From assembly GCA_903882935.1 (NCBI GenBank), contig CAIRZB010000074.1, positions 1-45,361 on the forward strand: a stretch of 45,361 nucleotides of DNA, given 5' to 3'. Origin of the DNA: an uncultured Parafilimonas sp. (GTDB taxonomy: Bacteria; Bacteroidota; Bacteroidia; Chitinophagales; Chitinophagaceae). The translations under genes and the position numbers were made by a program. This document shows, piece after piece, positions 40,372 to 45,361 of the stretch; position 1 is the first letter of the stretch, and each line of letters opens with the position of its first letter. The notes beneath the pieces were generated by a model. That model ran no database searches. It was not told the DNA's origin and saw only the letters and a program-made list of their open reading frames with translations.

Positions 40372-41616
40372 TTAATCAACAATCATACCAGCGGCAACGG
40401 TTTCGTTCGTTGCTTCATCAACCAAAATTAGCGATCCGGTAGTTCGGTTTTTGCGGTAGGCATCAAAAAGCAAGGGCTGTGTTGTACGCAGCCGTATTCT
40501 TGCTATATCGTTCATTTTAATCTCCTTATCCTCCTCTTTGCGCTGCAGGCTGTTAATATCCATTTTATACACAACCTCTTTTATAACCGCTTTCACCTCT
40601 TTGGTTGTATGCCGTACATAATACTTTGCACCGGTACGGGGGCCCTTGGCATTTAACCAGCAAATCATCACATCAATATCCTGGCTTACATTGGGCTGGT
40701 TGTTTTCTTTCACAATCATATCCCCCCGGCTAATGTCTATCTCATCAACCAATGTTATGCTTACGCTCATGGGCGCAAAAGCCGCGTTTACCGGGCCATC
40801 AAAAGTAACAATTGATTTGATGCTTGAAGTTAGCCCCGATGGCAGTATTGTTACCTTATCCCCAGTTCTAAATATACCACCGGCTACCCTGCCTGCATAG
40901 CCACGGTAGTCGTGGTATTCATTGGTATGGGGGCGAATAATTGTTTGCACCGCAAAACGAGGGTCGATGTGGTTATAATCACTGCCGATATGTATGGTTT
41001 CCAAGGTGTTTAACAACGTGGCCCCTTGATACCAAGGAGTATTAGCTGACCGATTAACCACATTATCGCCGTTTAGCGCACTAATAGGTATATATCTAAT
41101 GTCGTTAACGTTCAATTTGCTTGCAAATTCGGTATACTGCTCAACAATATTGTTAAACACTTGCTCGTCGTAACCAACCAAATCCATTTTGTTTATGCAA
41201 ACAATAAGGTGCGGAATCTGCAATAGCGATGCTATGTAGGAATGGCGGCAGGTTTGGTCAACAATGCCTTTGCGGGCATCAACCAATATTAAGGCTAGGT
41301 TAGCAGTTGATGCGCCTGTAACCATGTTTCGGGTATATTGAATATGCCCTGGGGTATCCGCAATAATAAATTTACGCTTTGGTGTGGCAAAATAACGGTA
41401 TGCCACGTCTATGGTAATACCCTGTTCCCTTTCCGCACGAAGGCCGTCTGTTAATAGGGAAAGATCCGCATGGTCTAATCCCTTACGCTCACTGGATTCC
41501 TTTACCGCAGCCATTTGGTCTTCAAATATCGACTTTGAATCGTACAACAAACGACCGATTAAGGTGCTTTTTCCGTCATCAACACTGCCTGCAGTGGTAA
41601 ACCTCAATAATTCCAT
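40372..41616 (-). CDS. cysN: Sulfate adenylyltransferase subunit 1 (GTPase)
   Basis: A 414-residue GTPase that drives ATP sulfurylase with CysD, making adenylyl sulfate (APS). Elongation-factor-like motifs are complete: GSVDDGKST at residues 10-18, DTPGH, and NKMD. Two beta-barrel domains follow (NEYHDYRGYAGRVAGG, then GPRTGAKYYVRHTTKEV). No CysC domain is fused, and cysC is a separate gene upstream. It is 216 bases after cysD with no gene between, an unusually long gap for this pair. Confidence 0.98.
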   Translation of the reverse strand: MELLRFTTAGSVDDGKSTLIGRLLYDSKSIFEDQMAAVKESSERKGLDHADLSLLTDGLRAEREQGITIDVAYRYFATPKRKFIIADTPGHIQYTRNMVTGASTANLALILVDARKGIVDQTCRHSYIASLLQIPHLIVCINKMDLVGYDEQVFNNIVEQYTEFASKLNVNDIRYIPISALNGDNVVNRSANTPWYQGATLLNTLETIHIGSDYNHIDPRFAVQTIIRPHTNEYHDYRGYAGRVAGGIFRTGDKVTILPSGLTSSIKSIVTFDGPVNAAFAPMSVSITLVDEIDISRGDMIVKENNQPNVSQDIDVMICWLNAKGPRTGAKYYVRHTTKEVKAVIKEVVYKMDINSLQRKEEDKEIKMNDIARIRLRTTQPLLFDAYRKNRTTGSLILVDEATNETVAAGMIVD

Positions 41617-41832
41617 AAAAATTTAATTTGTGCAACCTCACACGAGTTTTAACGTGGTATGGAAGAAAAAAAATGTAATCATCCTCTAAAGCCAACTATT
41701 GCATTTAGCCTATAGGCTGCTACCAAATACGTTTCTCAAACAATCAATGTTTTTTTGCTAGTTGCTAAGAAAACGCCCCTTTCGTATATATTCCTATTAA
41801 AGTCGCTTCTATTTCGTGCTAATAACTAACAA

Positions 41833-42738
41833 TTAAAAATACCCTTGCTTTTTTCTGTCCTCCATGGCTGTTTCGCCACGCTTATCATCGCCCCTGTTAC
41901 CCCTTTCCGTACTGCGGGCGGCGGCCACCTCTGCAACAATCTTTTCCAGTGTATCTGCATCAGACTCTATGCCGCCAGTAATGGTGATGTCGCCCAGCGT
42001 GCGAAACCTAATTTTCTTGTCTACCCATTGCTCACCCTCACGTAAGGTTATAAATTCAGAATAAGGCAACCATGTATTATCGCGGTAAACAACTTTTCGC
42101 ATATGTGCAAAATATAGCGAAGGGATGTCAATATTTTCAGTCAAAATATAGTTCCAAACATCCATTTCTGTCCAGTTGCTGATGGGGAAAACCCTAAAAT
42201 GTTCGCCCATATTTTTACGGCCATTAAAAATGTTCCACAACTCAGGCCGCTGGTTTTTGGGGTCCCACTGTCCAAACTCATCCCTGTGCGAAAAGAAACG
42301 TTCCTTTGCCCTAGCCTTCTCCTCATCCCTTCTGGCACCGCCAACTGCCGCGTCAATTTTATGCTTTTCAATTGTATCTAACAAGGTAACCGTTTGCAAG
42401 GCATTTCGGCTTGCATTAATGCCAGTTTCTTCAGCGGCACGCCCCTCATTTATTGAATCCTGCACCGAGCCAACAATCAGCTGCACGTTATTCTCCTTAA
42501 CCAGCGCATCCCTAAAAACCATGGTTTCGGTAAAATTATGGCCCGTGTCTATATGTATCAACGGCAAGGGTATACGAGCGGGCCAAAAGGCTTTTTTAGC
42601 AAGATGGGTAACAACAATAGAATCTTTACCTCCAGAAAACAAAATAGCGGGCCTGTCAAACTGAGCCACCACTTCCCTCAATATAAAAATAGCTTCAGCC
42701 TCTAGTTCTTGCAAATGGTTTAAATAATACTTATGCAT
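41833..42738 (-). CDS. cysD: Sulfate adenylyltransferase subunit 2
   Basis: A 301-residue nucleotidyltransferase that joins sulfate to ATP, with CysN. The PP-loop SGGKDS (residues 35-40) and PLIHIDTGHNFTETMVFRD are clear, as are GGARRDEEKARAKERFFSHRD and FPISNWTEMDVWNYI. Complete at normal length. It lies 8 bases after cysC and is surely co-transcribed with it. Confidence 0.98.
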   Translation of the reverse strand: MHKYYLNHLQELEAEAIFILREVVAQFDRPAILFSGGKDSIVVTHLAKKAFWPARIPLPLIHIDTGHNFTETMVFRDALVKENNVQLIVGSVQDSINEGRAAEETGINASRNALQTVTLLDTIEKHKIDAAVGGARRDEEKARAKERFFSHRDEFGQWDPKNQRPELWNIFNGRKNMGEHFRVFPISNWTEMDVWNYILTENIDIPSLYFAHMRKVVYRDNTWLPYSEFITLREGEQWVDKKIRFRTLGDITITGGIESDADTLEKIVAEVAAARSTERGNRGDDKRGETAMEDRKKQGYF

Positions 42739-42746
42739 TTGTTTGG

Positions 42747-43343
42747 TTACAATTTTATCCTAGGCAATACTTTTCCAATAATCACCTCTACTGACTTCTC
42801 TATAGGCAACAAATCAGTCCTTACATGAATATCTGGGTTGCCAGGTGCTTCAAAAGGCGAAGATATGCCTGTAAAATTACTGATTTCGCCATTTCGGGCT
42901 TTTTTATATAAACCTTTTATATCTCTTTCTTCGCAAACATCTAATGGTGCATCCACAAATATCTCCACAAAACCGCCGCCCATCAAACCTCTAAGCATTT
43001 CGCGCTCACGCCTAAAGGGCGAAACAAATGCGGCAAGTACAATTAAACCAGCATCACACATTAGCTTGGCTACCTCCCCTATCCTACGCATGTTTTCAGC
43101 CCTACCTTCTTCGGTAAAATTAAGGTCGCTGTTTAACCCTCGCCTAATATCATCGCCGTCTAAGGTGTAAGTATTGGCATTTAACTTATACAATTCCTGC
43201 TCAGTAGCATTGGCCAAGGTACTTTTACCAGAACCAGAAAGCCCTGTAAACCAAAGGCATGCTGGCTTGTGTCCGTTTCTAAGTTCCCGGTCGTGCCTGC
43301 ATATCTTAAACTGGTGGGCTATTATGTACAGCTTTTCTTCCAT
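42747..43343 (-). CDS. cysC: Adenylylsulfate kinase
   Basis: A 198-residue kinase that phosphorylates APS to PAPS, the activated sulfate used both for reduction and by sulfotransferases. Walker A is GLSGSGKST (residues 34-42); DGDDIRRGLNSDLNFTEEGRAENMRRIGEV and FVSPFRRERE follow, with PEGDIHV-like NPDIHVRTD near the end. First gene of cysC-cysD-cysN. The next gene upstream is the WcaJ-type transferase with its own terminator. Confidence 0.98.
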   Translation of the reverse strand: MEEKLYIIAHQFKICRHDRELRNGHKPACLWFTGLSGSGKSTLANATEQELYKLNANTYTLDGDDIRRGLNSDLNFTEEGRAENMRRIGEVAKLMCDAGLIVLAAFVSPFRREREMLRGLMGGGFVEIFVDAPLDVCEERDIKGLYKKARNGEISNFTGISSPFEAPGNPDIHVRTDLLPIEKSVEVIIGKVLPRIKL

Positions 43344-43700
43344 TCGGTTTACTTGCGCTGCAAGTTATATATTCGTATTGTATGTAATGTACCAGGTGTT
43401 ATTTTCTTTGCTCATTTTATGCATTTTGGCAGGTGGCAGGCTAATAAATATCAAATTAAAGTCAGCAGTAGTTCTATTTAAAACTATTTTTAGCCAAAGT
43501 TTTAAATAGCTTTTTACACCGGTACCTTACACATCTATTTTATTGGTGTCAACGCCTCACTAAAAATAAAAAAACAAAAATTCCAGCTGTAAGGCCCATT
43601 GTGCATACCAATAAATTAATGGCCGATATAAAAAAAGGGAAAACTTACGTTTTCCCCTTTCCTAAATATTTGATATGCATGTATACAACGCAGCATGCAA
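43344..43700. other. Gap before cysC with a terminator, otherwise empty
   Basis: No gene is seen between the WcaJ-type gene and cysC. A terminator lies at 43633-43662. No clear -7 box was found ahead of cysC, although the terminator implies it has its own promoter; no CysB-like site or riboswitch was recognised. Confidence 0.45.
43633..43662 (-). terminator. Terminator after the WcaJ-type gene
   Basis: AAAGGGAAAAC and GTTTTCCCCTTT form an 11-pair stem with a short loop, followed on the minus strand by a T-run. It lies about 40 bases past the gene's stop. Confidence 0.85.
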
Positions 43701-45104
43701 TTAAAAAGCCTGCTCCTCTCCGCGAAATATATTGATAATGGTCATAAAAATTATTCTGATATCGAGCATGGATGACCACCTTTCCATATACCAAATATCA
43801 TATTCAACCCTTTTTTCCATTTGCTCAATATTCTTTGTTTCCCCCCTGTACCCGTTAACTTGCGCCCAACCTGTTACACCGGGTTTTAAGAATTGACGAA
43901 CCATAAATTGGTTTATGATGGCACTGTATTTTTCAGTGTGCTTAAGCATGTGCGGCCTTGGGCCTACGATGCTCATATCGCCTTTTAGTACATTTAAAAA
44001 CTGGGGGAATTCATCCAAGCTCGTTTTTCTCAAAAACGCACCAATTTTTGTAATTCTAGCGTCAGATTTTGTGGCCTGTAAGGTATCGCTATTGCTGTTT
44101 ACCTTCATGCTACGGAATTTGTAACACCAAAAAGGTTTATTGTCTCGCCCTGAACGCAATTGCTTAAAAAATACAGGGCCTTTTGATTCCAATTTTATCA
44201 ATATAGCCAATAAGGGCACCAGCCATGACAAAATGAATATCATTATACCTAAACTAAGCACTATATCAAAAAACCTCTTTTTAACACGGTTAGAAATATC
44301 CTGCAGGGGCTCGTGCCTTAGTGTCATTACGGGAAATTGCCCCAAGTAATGCACCCTATAGCCGTTATCTACTTGGGTATTCATGTCAGGCACAAATTTT
44401 ACCCTTACACAATTACGGTCAGCAATCTCAACAAGCCTGTTTACATCGTCATGGTCTTCGGGCAAGATAGTGGAGTAAATTTCCTGAATATTATTTTCCA
44501 CTGCAAAATCAATACACTGTTCAATAGGCCCAACAATTTGGCCATATCCATTTACTGCTAAATGATGGCCATCGTTACCGTTATCAAAAAAACCTTCAAA
44601 AGAATAAATATTCGTATTGCCGGTAAAATATTTTGCCAGTTCCACCCCAGTCTCATTGTAGCCCACAATTGCAATTTTTTTATGCATTTTAGACTTGATA
44701 ATAAACTCGGATATATAGGTAAGAAAAAAGCGGCTAATTACCACCAAAACTGTTAATATACTGTAGCAAAAAATAAGGAATTTTTTCTCGTTGTCGCCCT
44801 TGCCCATCACAAGCAATGCAATTACAAAAAATAAGGCCTGCATTAGCAAAGTTTTTCCACTTTGCCTGTAAACTTCTTCAATTTTCTCAAAAGTAACTAC
44901 AGCATATAGGCGCATTAGCGCAGCAGAAACCAACCAAGTAAGGTTAAATAGTATTAAATACTTCAACCCCATTTGGCTAGTAATGGACGAGTTTGATAGG
45001 GAGTATACGGAGTAGCATGTAAAAAACGACAGGTTAACTATAAAAAAATCGCTAACCATGAAGAACATGCGGTGAAAATAGGAATAGCTCTTATTATGCC
45101 CCAT
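43701..45104 (-). CDS. Undecaprenyl-phosphate glycosyl-1-phosphate transferase (WcaJ type)
   Basis: A 467-residue initiator of exopolysaccharide or capsule assembly that moves a sugar-1-phosphate to undecaprenyl phosphate. Four N-terminal membrane helices (about 13-36, 47-65, 85-101, 108-130) lead to a nucleotide-binding-like domain (KIAIVGYNETGVELAKYF). A fifth membrane segment (SLGIMIFILSWLVPLLAIL) is followed by the catalytic domain with FFKQLRSGRDNKPFWCYKFR, DEFPQFLNVLKGDMSIVGPR and PGVTGWAQVNGYRG. Full length for the family. Sugar specificity (glucose or galactose) cannot be read. No other glycan gene is visible before the window ends. Confidence 0.95.
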   Translation of the reverse strand: MGHNKSYSYFHRMFFMVSDFFIVNLSFFTCYSVYSLSNSSITSQMGLKYLILFNLTWLVSAALMRLYAVVTFEKIEEVYRQSGKTLLMQALFFVIALLVMGKGDNEKKFLIFCYSILTVLVVISRFFLTYISEFIIKSKMHKKIAIVGYNETGVELAKYFTGNTNIYSFEGFFDNGNDGHHLAVNGYGQIVGPIEQCIDFAVENNIQEIYSTILPEDHDDVNRLVEIADRNCVRVKFVPDMNTQVDNGYRVHYLGQFPVMTLRHEPLQDISNRVKKRFFDIVLSLGIMIFILSWLVPLLAILIKLESKGPVFFKQLRSGRDNKPFWCYKFRSMKVNSNSDTLQATKSDARITKIGAFLRKTSLDEFPQFLNVLKGDMSIVGPRPHMLKHTEKYSAIINQFMVRQFLKPGVTGWAQVNGYRGETKNIEQMEKRVEYDIWYMERWSSMLDIRIIFMTIINIFRGEEQAF

Positions 45105-45361
45105 ACCAATACATTTTATTTAATTAAAAAACAAACTGTTTTTTTTCAAATGGCGAAACAAACCAGTTTTTTGTTGCGGCGAGCAACCAATGGGGGAATG
45201 ACAATTGTGAACGAAAGTATAAAAAATATTCCAGCAAAAAAACTAATCTGTTAAAATATTATTTCCAAACAGCAAAGCTGCATTCAAAAACCATTAGTTA
45301 CACCAAAATACATCCCCAATTACAATTAGTTATGTATATATAAATTAATGCTATATATACA
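45105..45361. other. Upstream region at the window edge
   Basis: No gene is seen. GTATATATA (45334-45342) and TATATATAC (45352-45360) form a perfect 9-pair AT-only hairpin at the end of the window. No consensus -7 box was found ahead of the transferase gene. Confidence 0.4.

Overview
The window looks like a chromosomal segment of a Bacteroidota bacterium, most likely in or near the family Chitinophagaceae. The reasons are several promoters of the Bacteroidota type (TAnnTTTG, some with a TTTG about 19-22 bases upstream), the lack of clear Shine-Dalgarno sequences, many outer-membrane beta-barrel and signal-peptide proteins ending in SAQ, GH78 and GH32 glycosidases, DUF983 and DUF4256 proteins, and rplQ followed by carA. 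No organism-specific marker was seen, so the family is an inference.

Layout. 1-2261: a repeat-bearing gene-free stretch and an orphan GMC oxidoreductase (minus). 2526-4136 (minus): an SPFH protein, a two-TM protein and a ribbon-helix-helix regulator. 4224-6957 (plus): a secreted esterase, MgtC and DUF2252 proteins. 7069-9253 (minus): a secreted protein, a newly noticed 34-residue membrane peptide and a BamA-type barrel whose start codon seems lost. 9318-11050: aroQ and carA. 11261-15395 (minus): the distal part of the ribosomal cluster (infA-rpmJ-rpsM-rpsK-rpsD-rpoA-rplQ), cut off from secY/map and loaded with hairpins and repeat-like spacers. 15499-18279: a large secreted protein combining an HExxH peptidase motif, a propeller-like middle and a probable barrel. 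18402-24243: small conserved genes (PDZ-less HtrA protease, DUF4256, YdeI, VOC, HIT, lipoproteins). 24492-27017: a secreted protein whose start codon lies in a terminator-like hairpin, HicBA, and a NADAR gene broken by two stops and a frameshift. 27104-29503: GH78. 29853-35027: DUF983, rpsO-pnp, prmA and plsY. 35175-45104 (minus): GH32, two RemB/Wzi-like barrel proteins, cysC-cysD-cysN and a WcaJ-type sugar transferase.

How it fits together. Housekeeping translation genes (ribosomal cluster, rpsO-pnp, prmA) alternate with envelope and carbohydrate functions. The right end suggests surface polysaccharide work: WcaJ starts lipid-linked glycan assembly, CysCDN makes PAPS (usable for sulfate assimilation or for sulfating glycans), and the paired barrel proteins may anchor or export surface material or serve gliding. 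The left end holds two divergent envelope-linked operons sharing an intergenic region with a well-formed promoter. No CRISPR array, tRNA, rRNA, prophage or insertion sequence was recognised. Several families of short vocabulary-like intergenic repeats recur through the window.
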